NCBI RefSeq assembly: GCF_020073745.1
Contig: NZ_JAIRAU010000045.1
Location: 1 to 64,000, forward strand
Reading direction: 5' to 3'
From: Nannocystis pusilla
GTDB lineage: Bacteria > Myxococcota_A > Polyangia > Nannocystales > Nannocystaceae
Length of the DNA stretch: 64,000 bases
The notes under the pieces are model-generated. The model was given only the letters and a program-made list of their open reading frames with translations. It searched no databases and had not been told where the DNA came from. Positions 27,558-36,973 of the stretch are shown piece by piece. How positions within the stretch are numbered: position 1 is the first letter of the stretch; every line of letters starts with the position of its first letter. The position numbers and the translations under genes are program-made.

Positions 27558-28166
27558 TCAGGTGGTGTTGCACGAACCCACGTAGACGCGCCCACACGCG
27601 CGGCACTGAAACAGGAGGATGCCGTCAAGGACACCGTCCTTTCGGCCCTCGTCGAGGAGATCCTGATAGCCTGTTTGCCAGACCTTCTCGACGGCCTGTT
27701 CGTCGCGAGGGCTCCAGTCGTGCCAGATCTCCATCTCCATGAAGGCCAGGTCGAGGGGTCCGGTCTCCGCTTCGATGCTGGCGAGACTGCGACCGCTCCC
27801 CTCCTCGTTGATGAGGGTTGATAGGCGGCCACAGCACATCGGCCAGCTCGGGTCACGAATTTCGCTGGAAGCCGAGCGGAGGGACCGTAGTTGACTCAGG
27901 TTGTCGTAGAAGGTCCGCCAGGCCGGGATCGGCGCACCACTGTCGATCGTGGCGATCCGAGCGCGCTTGAGATCGTCACGAGTGATGACATACAGGCGTG
28001 GATCGCTAAATGCCGGAAGCTCATCGCCCGGCTCGCCCGTTTGCCAGGATGACCAGACCTCGTCGCTGATCCATGGCACGGGGCTGCGCACGAAGGGCGC
28101 GCTCGAGGCGGAGGAGGACGACGGCAGCTTGGCGCCTCGGATGCGTTGCAGGAGGGAACGTAGCAC
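27558..28166 (-). CDS. Putative immunity protein of the Rhs toxin
   Basis: 202 residues, GTG start only 6 nt after the Rhs stop, with an AGGGG-type site inside the Rhs end. Soluble, no signal peptide, one C-terminal pair of CxxC-like cysteines (FQCRACGRVYVGSC) that may bind zinc. Family not recognised. The position directly behind a polymorphic Rhs toxin tip is the usual place of the cognate immunity gene; this is inference from position only. Confidence 0.6.
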   Translation of the reverse strand: MLRSLLQRIRGAKLPSSSSASSAPFVRSPVPWISDEVWSSWQTGEPGDELPAFSDPRLYVITRDDLKRARIATIDSGAPIPAWRTFYDNLSQLRSLRSASSEIRDPSWPMCCGRLSTLINEEGSGRSLASIEAETGPLDLAFMEMEIWHDWSPRDEQAVEKVWQTGYQDLLDEGRKDGVLDGILLFQCRACGRVYVGSCNTT

Positions 28167-28172
28167 GGGTTA

Positions 28173-31100
28173 CTACCCCTTGGTCTGCTGGTTGGAGGGG
28201 AGTGCAGCTCGGGCAGCCGAGCTGACGTCAGTCGGCGGGGTCCATGGGCCGTGTGTGGCCCAGCGTGTGAAACCGTATCGCTGGCCGAAGCGCCACTGCT
28301 CGTGCAACTGCACGTGCTCGAGCGGGGTGCGGAAGATCGAGCCGGGACCGTGAAGGTTCGCTCGTGTCAGCAGATTGTTCAGGTTGTCGAGGGCTGTGTT
28401 GGCTCGATGTTGTGGGACGCTGAACTCAGGGTACTGAGCAACATTTCGCTGGTGATGCGTGCTCGCATTCTTGTGGGCAGCCTCCATGTGCGCTGCTGCC
28501 CGTACGCTGACGCGTGTACGCCAGTATTGATAGCTCGTAGGATGTAGGGCCGTCACGGCGAGCCCGAGGAGGGCGCCGCGCCAGCTCGCATCGCCGATAC
28601 GAGCTTCGCTCAGCGCGTTACCCTCCCAGAGATCGCCGGCGACGGCGCCGGTCGCAGCAGACGCGGAGCCAATGACGGCCGAACCTAGCCCGTAGGGGCT
28701 CACGAGCCCCCGAACACCGAGTTGGGCGGTCCTGCCACCCCAGGACCGACCTGGGGCGATGCGCCCGCCGTGGATTCTCGACCAGAGCCCAGACGGCAGC
28801 ACGCCCGCTCGGAGCGCCCCCTGGAACAGGCCGCCGCCCACGGCGCCAGCGGCCATGCCCGAGATTCCCTCGCGGAGGGCGCCGGTCTTGATCAAAGCCC
28901 AGGCGTCACCGCCGTAGCGGGCGGCGCCATACGAGCCGGCGGCAGCTCCGGCGAGGCCGCCGCTGAGGCCGCCGCTGAGGGCCCCGGCACCGATCCCGCT
29001 GGTGACACTGAGGGCGACGGAGGTCTTGGAGCCGAGGGCGACGCTGCTGCGGCCGGCGACGCTGAGCAGGCCGCGTGTGATGCCGGCGGAGGCCCAGCCG
29101 AAGGTGGTCGCGCCGACGAAGCCGGCGCCGAAACCGATCGTGCCGGCGGCGAGGAGGTCCCAGGCGTCGGCGTCGGGGTCGCTGCGCCAGGTCTGGATCA
29201 CGCTGAAGGCTGCGCCGATCGCTCCGAACAGCAGGCCGCCCCACAGCTCGCCGCCGGGGTCGTGGCGGTCGACGGGGTTGTGCGCGCAGTAGGTGTAGGG
29301 CGAGGGGCTGTCGATGTGCAGCGCGGGGTCGGGGGTCAGGTAGAGGGCGGCGATCGGGTCGTAGGCCCGCGCGGGCGCGAGGTACAGGCCGCACTCGGGG
29401 ACGTAGGTCATGCCGCCCCAGCGCGGGCGCAGGCCGAGGGCGTCCGCCGGGAGCTCGACGGCGGCGTTGCCATCGCGGACGAGCGGGGCGCCGAACACAG
29501 CGTAGTCGTAGCGCAGGAGCGGCTGGCCGAGGAGGTTGGTGACGAGCGCGAGATCACCGAAGGCGCCCGGGTGTAGCGCGAGTGGACCGAGCGCTGTGGT
29601 CGCCATCACGGGGCCCGAGGCGTGCGGGTGGTGAGTGTACTGGCGTAGGGCGAGGCCGCCGGCGGTCTCCTCGTGGAGAGCGAGCGGGCCGAAGTAGAGG
29701 GTGCGAACGGGTTGGTCGAGACCTGTCTGAACGGACAGGCGACCGAGTGCGTCGTAGATGTGCGTCGTCAGCACGGTGAGGCTGTCCACGGCGGAGACCT
29801 CGGCGAGGCGGCCGAGGGCGTCGTACCAGAAGACACGCTCGGAATCCGCGGTGCGGCGGCCGGCCGGATCGTGGGGGTGAGCCGCGCCGTTGATGGCGAG
29901 CACCTGATGATGCGGGCCGAGCTCGCGCTGGACCAGAGTCTGAATGTTGTTCTCGGTGGTGGCTATCGCCTCTGGTGTGTCGGCGCCGGTGAGGGTCCAG
30001 GACTGGTGAAGCGGGGCCTGGGCCGCCGCCAGCTCGGCCGCCTTGATCGCGGCGTCCTGCGCGGCCTGGTTGAGCCCGCCGAGCTCCGGCGGAGCGAAGC
30101 CGGCGCGCAGCTCGGCGAGCCGCGCGTGGGCGTCGAAGCCGTGCAGCCGGACCAGCGCGTCGGGCCCGGAGCGCACGAGCAAGCGGCGATGATCACCGCG
30201 ATCGTGCCGGAGGTCTACTGCCCCGAGCGGGAGCATCTCGGCGTCGGTGTGCTCGACGCGGACGAGGCGGCCGAGCGGGTCGTAGGTCAGGTGCGTCGCG
30301 GCTCCGCTGCCGTAGCGCAGGCTGGAGAGCCGCCCGGGGCCGAGGTAGCTCGCCTGGACGAGGCCACCGGGCGGGCCGCCGTCGAGGCCGGCGTTGCCGG
30401 GATACTCGAGCTCGATCTGGGTCACGCGTCCGAGCGCGTCGAGCCGGTGCAGCTCGCGGCGCTGGTCGGGATAGACGAGCCGTGTCGTGCGAGCGATGTC
30501 GTCGATCTCGAGCGCGGTGATTCGGCCGTTGCTGTCTTCACGGCGCAGACGATCGAGGCTGTCGTAGCGGCGGCGGACATCGCTGTCGCCGGCCTGAGCG
30601 CGCACCAGTCGGCCCAGGCCGTCGTAGCTGTAGGTGTGCTTCGGGACAGGTTTGAGCGTCGGGCCGCCGAGCACCTCGAGCGTGTGGAGCCGGCCGGCCT
30701 TGTACTCGAAGCGCTGCTCGGTGCCGTCGGGGCCGATCGTCCGCGTGAGCCGGCCGGCCTGGTCGTAGTCGTACTGGACGTGGACGCCACCGGGGAGGTC
30801 GACCCGGCGGATCCGGCCGAGCCGGTCGCGCTCGGTCTCGGTGACGGCGCCGGTCGGGTCGACGAACTGCACCTCGCGCCCCGTGGGATTGCAGTCGTGC
30901 GTGTAGACGAGGTCGAGGCCGCCCGGGTCGACGTGCTCGCGCTCGAGCTCGCCGAGCGTCCCGTACTCGCGGCGGGTGACGACGCCGAGGGCGTCAGTCA
31001 GCTCGACGAGCAGGTCGCGCGCGTCCCAGCGCTGGGTCAGCACGGGACCATCTGGGCGAAGCGTGGTGACGAGGCGGCCGCGCGCGTCGTGGTGCAGCTC

Positions 31101-34061
31101 GGTCCAGCGGGCCATGGGCGGGTCGCCTTGATCTTCGTCAGTGAGGCGCAGCGGGCGGCCGTCAGGGCCGTAGTCCGTGCGGGTGACGTTAGCGAGCGGG
31201 TCCGTGGTGCGCGTAAGCCGGCCGAGGCCGTCGTACTCGTGAGCGATCGTCCCGTTCAGGCCGTGGACTTCCCGGCACAGACCGTCCGCATCGCGCCAGA
31301 AGCTCGTGACGAGCGGGGTCGCCGCGTCGGGGTCGTCCTCGAAGGCGAAGGCGATGTGGCGGATCAGGCGGCCGCGGGCGTCGTGGTCTCGGCGCGTGCG
31401 CTGCAAAACGCGCGGCAGACCGTCGCCGGGGTCGCCGGTGACGAGCTCCTCGGTCGGCAGGTCGAAGGGTCCATACGACAGCACGGTCGTCGTGCCGGTC
31501 GGATCTGTCTTTCGGAACAGACGGCCCCAGGCGTCGTACTCGAAAGTGCGCACGTCGCCGGCGGGATCCTCCTCGCGCACGACCCGGCCGGTGCGGTCGT
31601 AGGTCCACCGGGTCGCCAATTCATCGGGCGTCTCGTAGCTGTCCTCGACGCTGAGCACGAGGCCGCGCTCGTCGTAGATCGTCTTGGTCTGGCAGCCCGC
31701 GGGATCCTTGGCGACGACGACCCGGCCCTCCCAGTCGCACTGGAACTCCCACACGCGAAACTGGCTGGTGTTGTCGGCGATCGTGACGCGCTGCAAGTGG
31801 CCGAGCGGCGTCCAGCGGTAGGCGTCGACGATGGCTTCGCCGACCAGCTTCGGGTCCTTGAACTCGCCGCGCGGGCGCTCGACGCGGACCAGCTTGCCCT
31901 GGGCGTTGTAGAAGTGCCGGATTGGGTCGACGGCGCCGTCGACCTCGGGCTGCTCGAGGTCTTCGACCTGGCCGAGCGGGTTGACCGTCTGCCGCCAGGT
32001 CGCGCCGCCCGGCGCTGTCCATACGGACAGGTGGCCCGCGCCGTCGTACTCGAAGCGGGTGACGAGGTCGGCGTCGTCGGGGTCTTCGTGCTGCTCGCGC
32101 ACAAGACCGCCGAGCGGCGCGCCGGGCGGCTCCCGCACGAAGCTGCGCACCCGGTTCGCGGGCGAGGTCTGTCGGACGAGCAAGCCGCGCGCGTCGTAGT
32201 CCAGGCGCGTCACGGCGGCCTGCGGCGTGCCGTCAGGGAGCTCCGCGACGGGCCAGTGGATCTCGCGCAGGTCGCCGCTCAGGTCGTACTCGAGCGTCAC
32301 CTTGGCGCCGGTCTCGTAGGTCAGCTCGCGCGGGAACTGGTACGCCGGGTCATAGCTCGCGCGCAGGACGATCCGGCTCTCGACGAGGCCCGCGGCGCGC
32401 AGCTCAACGCGCAGGAGGTTGCTCCGGGCGCGCGGGTCGGGGCTGCCGTCGTCGTAGCGCCACTCGACGCGGCTGCCGTCCGGGCGCGTGAGGGCGACGA
32501 GATTGCCGGCGGCGTCGAAGGTGCGGCGCGTGACGATGACGCGGTAGGATTTGTCGCGGACGAGCCGCACACGCTCGTCGAGCAGGTCGCCGCGGTAGTT
32601 GAAGGTGTAGGTCCAGACCGCGCCGCCGGGGTCCAGCATCATGGTCCGCATCGCCGGCGTTCCGACGAACTCGGCCGCCGCCGGCACCCACTGGATTTGT
32701 TCGTAGGCGAACTGCCACAGGAAGTTGCCGGCGCGCTGGGCGAGGATCCGGCCGAACGCTAGCGAGGCGGGGTCGGCCTGGTAGAGGTTGTCGAGGACCA
32801 GGTTGCCGTGGTGGTCGAAGATCCGGGCAATGCAATGGCGCAGCAGCGGGTGCGGCGCGCTCCACAGGTATTCGTAGTGGGTCAGCCGGCCCTGCGGAAA
32901 GTCGCGGGTCGCTGGCTCGCGCACGGCGACGAGGTGGGTCGCGGCGTTGTCGTGCAGGTACTCGACGCGGCGGCCGCTGTGATCCTCGATCGCTTCCACG
33001 ATGCCGCAGCGGCCGTAGGTGAAGGCGAGGAAGCGGCCGTCGTCGTCCTCGACGCGTCGGAGCAGACGGCCCTCATAGATGAGGCGCACGCCGTTGGCGT
33101 GGCGGTCGCGGATCTCGACCAGCGGGATCCGCTCGGGATCGGTGTAGCCCGGCGGGCGCTCGAAGCGATAGACGAGGCCGTGGCGGGCGCGTAGCTCGTA
33201 GCGCTGATTCGGGAGCGGGACGAGTTGCTCGAAGACGCCTCGCGGCGGCTGGAACTGCGCGCCGTCCCAGACAAAGACGTCCTCGTGCAGCGCGCCTGTC
33301 CACCGGGACATGTCGCCGGACGCGAGCGGGCGCAGGTAGACGTTCCAGTTATGGTCCCAGTTGAAGCCGAAGGGGCCGAACGCGGGCGCGCCCGAGAGGT
33401 AGCGTCGAACGAGCGCGAACTCGAAGAACGGCGACGCGAGCTCGAGGTCGACGGCGACGAGCGCGAGCCGGCCGGTGAACAGGTCGACGGGATCGCCACC
33501 CTGTGCGGCGTGTTGCGACTTCTCGCCGGTGTGCGTGCTGCGGGGCTCACCCTCGGGCGGCTCGCCCCGGAGTCCGCGCTCGACCTCGGCAGTCGCGGCG
33601 TCGAGGTCCTTGCCGCTGGCCATCGCCTGGCCCTGGACCTGGCTTTCGGTCGCCGGGTGCTTGGGGTCGTGCAGCGCCTCGGCAGGCGTGCGCTCGTCGC
33701 CTGGCTCGCCGTGGACGGTACGGTGAACCTCGACCTCCATCGGCTGGCCGACCGGGCCCGGCGCGCCCTGAGACTTCGCTGTGTCGCCGCCGAAGGGAAC
33801 GACCTCGGTCGCCTCGCTCTCCTCGGTCGGCGCGACGACTGTGCCCGTGACCTGCTCGCCACAGCCGGCGCGCTTGGCGGCGCGGTTGATCCCCTGTACG
33901 ACTGCGCCGGGCGTGTTTTCGAGAAAGGCGCCCCCCGTCCCGTTGACGAAGTGGACGGCGGAGCAGACGTCGGAGAATTCGTGCGTGTCGCCGGGTTTGA
34001 TGGTCGTCGTGCCGTCGCTCATCGGCGCGGCCGAGCGGTTGCGGATCCTGACGGCCGTCAT
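28173..34061 (-). CDS. Rhs/YD-repeat polymorphic toxin
   Basis: 1962 residues, ATG overlapping the previous stop. Residues 1-190: a short N-terminal region without TM segments. Near 190: GDPVDLFTGRLALVAVDLEL, the DUF6531-type start of the Rhs cocoon. About 230-1540: dozens of YD repeats (for example WTYDRTGRVVREEDPAGDV). Near 1590-1630: the conserved end GLYLAPARAYDPIAALYLTP with PYTYCAHNPVDRHDPGG, after which the variable tip begins. The tip contains Gly/Ala-rich segments and a terminal His-rich domain (ASTHHQRN, RTPLEHVQLHEQW) that may be a nuclease toxin. Delivery route is not visible in the window. Five copies or near-copies of the dispersed palindrome lie in this gene. Confidence 0.85.
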   Translation of the reverse strand: MTAVRIRNRSAAPMSDGTTTIKPGDTHEFSDVCSAVHFVNGTGGAFLENTPGAVVQGINRAAKRAGCGEQVTGTVVAPTEESEATEVVPFGGDTAKSQGAPGPVGQPMEVEVHRTVHGEPGDERTPAEALHDPKHPATESQVQGQAMASGKDLDAATAEVERGLRGEPPEGEPRSTHTGEKSQHAAQGGDPVDLFTGRLALVAVDLELASPFFEFALVRRYLSGAPAFGPFGFNWDHNWNVYLRPLASGDMSRWTGALHEDVFVWDGAQFQPPRGVFEQLVPLPNQRYELRARHGLVYRFERPPGYTDPERIPLVEIRDRHANGVRLIYEGRLLRRVEDDDGRFLAFTYGRCGIVEAIEDHSGRRVEYLHDNAATHLVAVREPATRDFPQGRLTHYEYLWSAPHPLLRHCIARIFDHHGNLVLDNLYQADPASLAFGRILAQRAGNFLWQFAYEQIQWVPAAAEFVGTPAMRTMMLDPGGAVWTYTFNYRGDLLDERVRLVRDKSYRVIVTRRTFDAAGNLVALTRPDGSRVEWRYDDGSPDPRARSNLLRVELRAAGLVESRIVLRASYDPAYQFPRELTYETGAKVTLEYDLSGDLREIHWPVAELPDGTPQAAVTRLDYDARGLLVRQTSPANRVRSFVREPPGAPLGGLVREQHEDPDDADLVTRFEYDGAGHLSVWTAPGGATWRQTVNPLGQVEDLEQPEVDGAVDPIRHFYNAQGKLVRVERPRGEFKDPKLVGEAIVDAYRWTPLGHLQRVTIADNTSQFRVWEFQCDWEGRVVVAKDPAGCQTKTIYDERGLVLSVEDSYETPDELATRWTYDRTGRVVREEDPAGDVRTFEYDAWGRLFRKTDPTGTTTVLSYGPFDLPTEELVTGDPGDGLPRVLQRTRRDHDARGRLIRHIAFAFEDDPDAATPLVTSFWRDADGLCREVHGLNGTIAHEYDGLGRLTRTTDPLANVTRTDYGPDGRPLRLTDEDQGDPPMARWTELHHDARGRLVTTLRPDGPVLTQRWDARDLLVELTDALGVVTRREYGTLGELEREHVDPGGLDLVYTHDCNPTGREVQFVDPTGAVTETERDRLGRIRRVDLPGGVHVQYDYDQAGRLTRTIGPDGTEQRFEYKAGRLHTLEVLGGPTLKPVPKHTYSYDGLGRLVRAQAGDSDVRRRYDSLDRLRREDSNGRITALEIDDIARTTRLVYPDQRRELHRLDALGRVTQIELEYPGNAGLDGGPPGGLVQASYLGPGRLSSLRYGSGAATHLTYDPLGRLVRVEHTDAEMLPLGAVDLRHDRGDHRRLLVRSGPDALVRLHGFDAHARLAELRAGFAPPELGGLNQAAQDAAIKAAELAAAQAPLHQSWTLTGADTPEAIATTENNIQTLVQRELGPHHQVLAINGAAHPHDPAGRRTADSERVFWYDALGRLAEVSAVDSLTVLTTHIYDALGRLSVQTGLDQPVRTLYFGPLALHEETAGGLALRQYTHHPHASGPVMATTALGPLALHPGAFGDLALVTNLLGQPLLRYDYAVFGAPLVRDGNAAVELPADALGLRPRWGGMTYVPECGLYLAPARAYDPIAALYLTPDPALHIDSPSPYTYCAHNPVDRHDPGGELWGGLLFGAIGAAFSVIQTWRSDPDADAWDLLAAGTIGFGAGFVGATTFGWASAGITRGLLSVAGRSSVALGSKTSVALSVTSGIGAGALSGGLSGGLAGAAAGSYGAARYGGDAWALIKTGALREGISGMAAGAVGGGLFQGALRAGVLPSGLWSRIHGGRIAPGRSWGGRTAQLGVRGLVSPYGLGSAVIGSASAATGAVAGDLWEGNALSEARIGDASWRGALLGLAVTALHPTSYQYWRTRVSVRAAAHMEAAHKNASTHHQRNVAQYPEFSVPQHRANTALDNLNNLLTRANLHGPGSIFRTPLEHVQLHEQWRFGQRYGFTRWATHGPWTPPTDVSSAARAALPSNQQTKG
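29724..29737. repeat. Dispersed palindrome copy, TGTCTgaacGGACA
   Basis: Exact match to TGTCY-N4-RGACA with one further paired base on each side (CTGTC...GACAG). It lies in a YD repeat of the Rhs gene, where the minus strand encodes LSVQT. Confidence 0.6.
32016..32029. repeat. Dispersed palindrome copy, TGTCCatacGGACA
   Basis: Perfect 5-bp arms, inside a YD repeat of the Rhs gene (minus strand LSVWT). Confidence 0.6.
33297..33310. repeat. Dispersed palindrome copy, TGTCCaccgGGACA
   Basis: Perfect 5-bp arms, in the N-terminal part of the Rhs gene (minus strand encodes GDMSRWTG). Confidence 0.6.
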
Positions 34062-35803
34062 CGCCGGCGCTCCTGTCGGGCGAGGCGGAGGGCGTGCTCG
34101 ATCGCGTCGTGGCGCAGGCGGGCGGCGGCCTCGTCGGTCAGGCCGAGGCGCTCGCCGAGCTCATCGACCTCGCCGAGTAGCTCGCGCCAGCTCAGGCCAA
34201 GCTGAGCGCCGGGGACGACCGCCGGGCGGTCGAGCCTCTCGCCGAGCAGGGTCGCGGCATTCGCGGCGAGGGCGTCACTGCTCCGGTACGTGCGTGCGCC
34301 GAAGGCCAGCCGCGCCGGGCTCGACAGGCTGCGCTCGAGCTCGCGGCGGAGCTCGGCGGCCAGGGCCCGGCTCTCGCGCAGGTGCGCTGGGCTGGCCGCG
34401 GTGAAGCCGGTCGTGAAGGGACGAGGAAGGGCGCGCTCGTAGGTGATCGCGGTGATGTCCTCGCGGTTGGGGGTCTTGGTGCAGCAGCAGAGCTGGCGCG
34501 CGGCGAGGAACATCCGCGTCGCCTTCTCCTCGACCATCGCCTGCGTGCTCCGCAGGTGGACGCGCACGTCGGCGTGCAAGTGGCCGTCGCGGTAGATGTC
34601 CTCGTACTCGCCGCCCTTGAGTTTGCCCTCCTCGAAGCGCCAGCTCACCTTGCCCCGCACCGACAGGTGCTTCTTGTCGTGGTCGACAATGGGGCCCTCG
34701 ATCACCCGCTCGGTCTTGATCAGCGTGACGTCGTAGCCGACGATCTCGAAGTCCGGCGGGGCGTCGTAGTGGACGGTGTCCTCGGCCTCGCCCTCCCCGC
34801 TGTCCTTCTTGATGGTCTTGTCGAGGTTCGGGGCCTTGGCGGTCAGGCGGAACTCGACGCGGGCGGTGTCCTCCTCGAAGACCTCGATCTCTTGTTTGAG
34901 CAAGTGCGCCGTCTCGAGCACCGCGCCGACGCACAGCTCCTTGATCGCCTTCGGGCGCACGACGACGAGGAAGACCTCTTGCATGCCCTCGAGCGCGCGC
35001 GGCCCCTGGATGAACGTCGCCTCCGACTGGCGCACGTGGGGCCGCGGTTCCATCAGGAACAACGTGCGGTTGGTGCCGACATGGAACGCCTGGAAGAGGT
35101 TGTACATCTGCGAGAGCTGGGTCGTGTGCGAGTGCAGCTCGCGGCGCTCGGTGCTCTGGTCGGCGGTGCGGATGTCGGTCGACTGGTAGCCCGAGCTCGA
35201 CACCGAGCCGCGCGTCTCGGATACGCCGACGAAACCGCTGCCGCTGCCGCCGCCCACCGGGCCGGAGCCGCTCGCCGACATGCCGAAGTTCCAACCGTGG
35301 TTGAGGTTGTAGAGCTCGGTGGTCTGGAGCGCGCCCTGGCTCTTGCCGACCGACAGGGCCGAGGTCGAGCCGGACAGCACCTCGCCGGTGTCGGTGACGA
35401 GCTCGTACAGCTCGCGCTTCTTCGGCTCGACGTCGAGGAAGTACGGGTATGCCTGGTGCGATAGGCCCGCGCGCTGGTCCTCCGGCGGGGCGACGGTGAC
35501 GTGCAGCAGCGCGCCGTAGCACGGGAACGCGGGCGCGAGGGCGTCGACCTCGCGGCGCCCGAGCTGGATGTCGAGCTCGGGCGCGAAGGGTGTCAGCGTG
35601 ACCGTCAACTTGAGGTAGGTGACGTGCAGGTCGGAGTACGGCTGAAAGCTGTCCTCGGGGTCATAGCGGAACAGGGCGATCGACGAGCGCCAGCGCGGCG
35701 GCACGGCGAGGTCGCAGGGGTCGGCGTCATGCATGTCGCCGCTGGCGCAGACGCGGCGCCAGGGGATGTCGGTCGGGACAGAGAGCGCGAATACTTGGGT
35801 CAC
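34058..35803 (-). CDS. Rhs-associated protein of unknown function
   Basis: 581 residues from the GTG at 35803, with AAAGGA 11 nt upstream; the open frame above it is Arg/Pro-rich. No signal peptide. Beta-rich N-terminal half with a Gly/Ser-rich insert (GMSASGSGPVGGGSGSG) near residue 185, then a mixed region with CCC near 445, and a helical C-terminus. It ends with an ATGA overlap on the Rhs start, so the two are translationally coupled. This suggests an adaptor, chaperone or delivery partner for the Rhs toxin. Family not recognised. Confidence 0.75.
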   Translation of the reverse strand: MTQVFALSVPTDIPWRRVCASGDMHDADPCDLAVPPRWRSSIALFRYDPEDSFQPYSDLHVTYLKLTVTLTPFAPELDIQLGRREVDALAPAFPCYGALLHVTVAPPEDQRAGLSHQAYPYFLDVEPKKRELYELVTDTGEVLSGSTSALSVGKSQGALQTTELYNLNHGWNFGMSASGSGPVGGGSGSGFVGVSETRGSVSSSGYQSTDIRTADQSTERRELHSHTTQLSQMYNLFQAFHVGTNRTLFLMEPRPHVRQSEATFIQGPRALEGMQEVFLVVVRPKAIKELCVGAVLETAHLLKQEIEVFEEDTARVEFRLTAKAPNLDKTIKKDSGEGEAEDTVHYDAPPDFEIVGYDVTLIKTERVIEGPIVDHDKKHLSVRGKVSWRFEEGKLKGGEYEDIYRDGHLHADVRVHLRSTQAMVEEKATRMFLAARQLCCCTKTPNREDITAITYERALPRPFTTGFTAASPAHLRESRALAAELRRELERSLSSPARLAFGARTYRSSDALAANAATLLGERLDRPAVVPGAQLGLSWRELLGEVDELGERLGLTDEAAARLRHDAIEHALRLARQERRR

Positions 35804-35894
35804 GGTAGCGTGGTCCTTTCGCCGCGGTCGAAGACACGGCCCACGCGTCCCCCCGCGGCGAGGGGGCGCGGGCAAAATCGGCGTCACTGCTCGC

Positions 35895-36026
35895 TCACAC
35901 TGCCCCCCGCTCTTCGATGCACCGGAGGTCTTCGAACGCGTTCACAGGGGCCTCCGCCGAGGCGACGTCGAGGACGATGTTCCTGGCGAAGTGCAGTGTG
36001 AATTCTTGCTGTTGAGGGTCCGGCAC
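35895..36026 (-). CDS. Possible very small protein (43 aa)
   Basis: A GTG at 36026 opens a frame ending 91 nt upstream of the Rhs-associated gene (EFTLHFARNIVLDVAS...FEDLRCIEERGAV). The residue pattern looks protein-like and it lies in the same direction as its neighbours. No ribosome site is clear. An ATG at 36158 is in frame but would overlap the preceding gene. Low certainty. Confidence 0.3.
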   Translation of the reverse strand: MPDPQQQEFTLHFARNIVLDVASAEAPVNAFEDLRCIEERGAV

Positions 36027-36073
36027 GCCGACGCGGCGCGCTCGTGTCGCGGTCCGGTGTCCGGGTCGCCGGC

Positions 36074-36304
36074 TCACCGCTCCCTCCCGACGCCGAACAG
36101 CAAAGGGACGCGCGTCAGGTACGACACACGACGGAGATCGGCGATGGACAAGCCACAACGGGCGGCGCAGTCCTGGAGGCTCGAGGACTCGGTGACTGCG
36201 CGCCGGAGAAGGGCGCCGAGCGCGGTCTGTAGCCGGGGGACATCGCTCGACTCGAGGACGATCTTGCCGCCGGGGACACGGCGGAGGGACGGAGGGTTGC
36301 TCAT
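36074..36304 (-). CDS. Small protein (76 aa), coupled to upstream cassette gene
   Basis: The ATG overlaps the stop of the preceding gene (ATGA). The mature pattern (PRLQTALGALLRRAV, CAARCGLSIADLRRV) is helical and could be a short DNA- or protein-binding helix-turn-helix, but no family is recognised. In the second cassette copy the gene at the equivalent coupled position is instead a Crp/Fnr regulator, so the downstream partner of the cassette is exchangeable. Confidence 0.55.
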   Translation of the reverse strand: MSNPPSLRRVPGGKIVLESSDVPRLQTALGALLRRAVTESSSLQDCAARCGLSIADLRRVSYLTRVPLLFGVGRER

Positions 36305-36831
36305 GTCTGCACCTGTCGTCTCAGTTCCGTGGGCCTTGGCCGTGGGTCGAAGTCGACGAGCGGCGGGCGCTCGCCGGCGAGGCAGAGGTCGGCGTCGCTA
36401 CCTGGCCTTCCGAACACATGCACGACGCCGCACTGCACGGTGATCCACAGGTCGCCGCGTAGGCACAGCTCGCGGGTGATCCGCTCGCGTTCGGCTCGTG
36501 GCAGGCCGGCCCGGATGCCGAGCACGGGGCGCAGGATGTTCCCGAGGTCGGCCACCCATGCGAACGCGCCTCGGTAGTGGCCGCGATCGCGGAACGGCGT
36601 GAGCGCCACGGGCAGGGGCGCCAAATCGCCGGAGGACGGCGAGGGGGCTGCGACACTGGCGACGGACTCCGCTGAGCCGGCGAGGGGCTCGGAGTACGGC
36701 GAGACCGTTGCGACGGCCGGTGCGGCGCTCTGGGCGTGGCGGTCGATGACCGCGGCGTGGCGCCCGGCCTCCACGACGACGCACGCGACGTCGGCGAGGT
36801 CGGGCAACGCGGCGAGCGGACGGTCCATCAT
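36301..36831 (-). CDS. Divergent cassette protein, copy 1 (intact)
   Basis: 176 residues from the ATG at 36831 (MMDRPLAALPDLADVACVVV) with GAAGGAGAG about 6 nt before it. The open frame above reads as the conserved upstream DNA. N-terminal ~25 residues and C-terminal GERPPLVDFDP match the copy at 49.4-49.8 kb; the middle differs. Soluble, no recognised domain. Divergent from the HTH gene pair at 36974 and separated by 142 nt that carry both promoters. Confidence 0.65.
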   Translation of the reverse strand: MMDRPLAALPDLADVACVVVEAGRHAAVIDRHAQSAAPAVATVSPYSEPLAGSAESVASVAAPSPSSGDLAPLPVALTPFRDRGHYRGAFAWVADLGNILRPVLGIRAGLPRAERERITRELCLRGDLWITVQCGVVHVFGRPGSDADLCLAGERPPLVDFDPRPRPTELRRQVQT

Positions 36832-36938
36832 CGTCTCTCCTTCAGGTTGTTTTCTATAATTACTTCGGTGAACCAGCAAGCGGCGAAGTCGCACATCCCA
36901 GCGGTTGTCTAAGTCAGCCCGCCTACCCGGCCGCGGCG

Positions 36939-36973
36939 TGGACGCTAGCGAGAGGCACCGCTACTATAAGGAA
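36939..36973 (+). promoter_or_regulatory. Probable leaderless promoter of HTH pair 1
   Basis: TGGACG (-35-like, 36939) and TACTAT (-10, 36962) with a 17-nt spacer. The GTG start at 36974 lies exactly 6 nt after the -10, where transcription would begin. The second cassette keeps the same elements and spacing, which supports both promoter and start. A TATAAT further upstream at 36852 is also conserved (TTTCTATAAT in both). Confidence 0.5.

Noticed and set aside
29673..32762. 1029-residue plus-strand open frame
   Set aside because: Antisense to the Rhs gene; composition is the Val/Ala/Glu/Arg-rich mirror of GC-rich codons, with no domain, while the minus strand has clear YD repeats.
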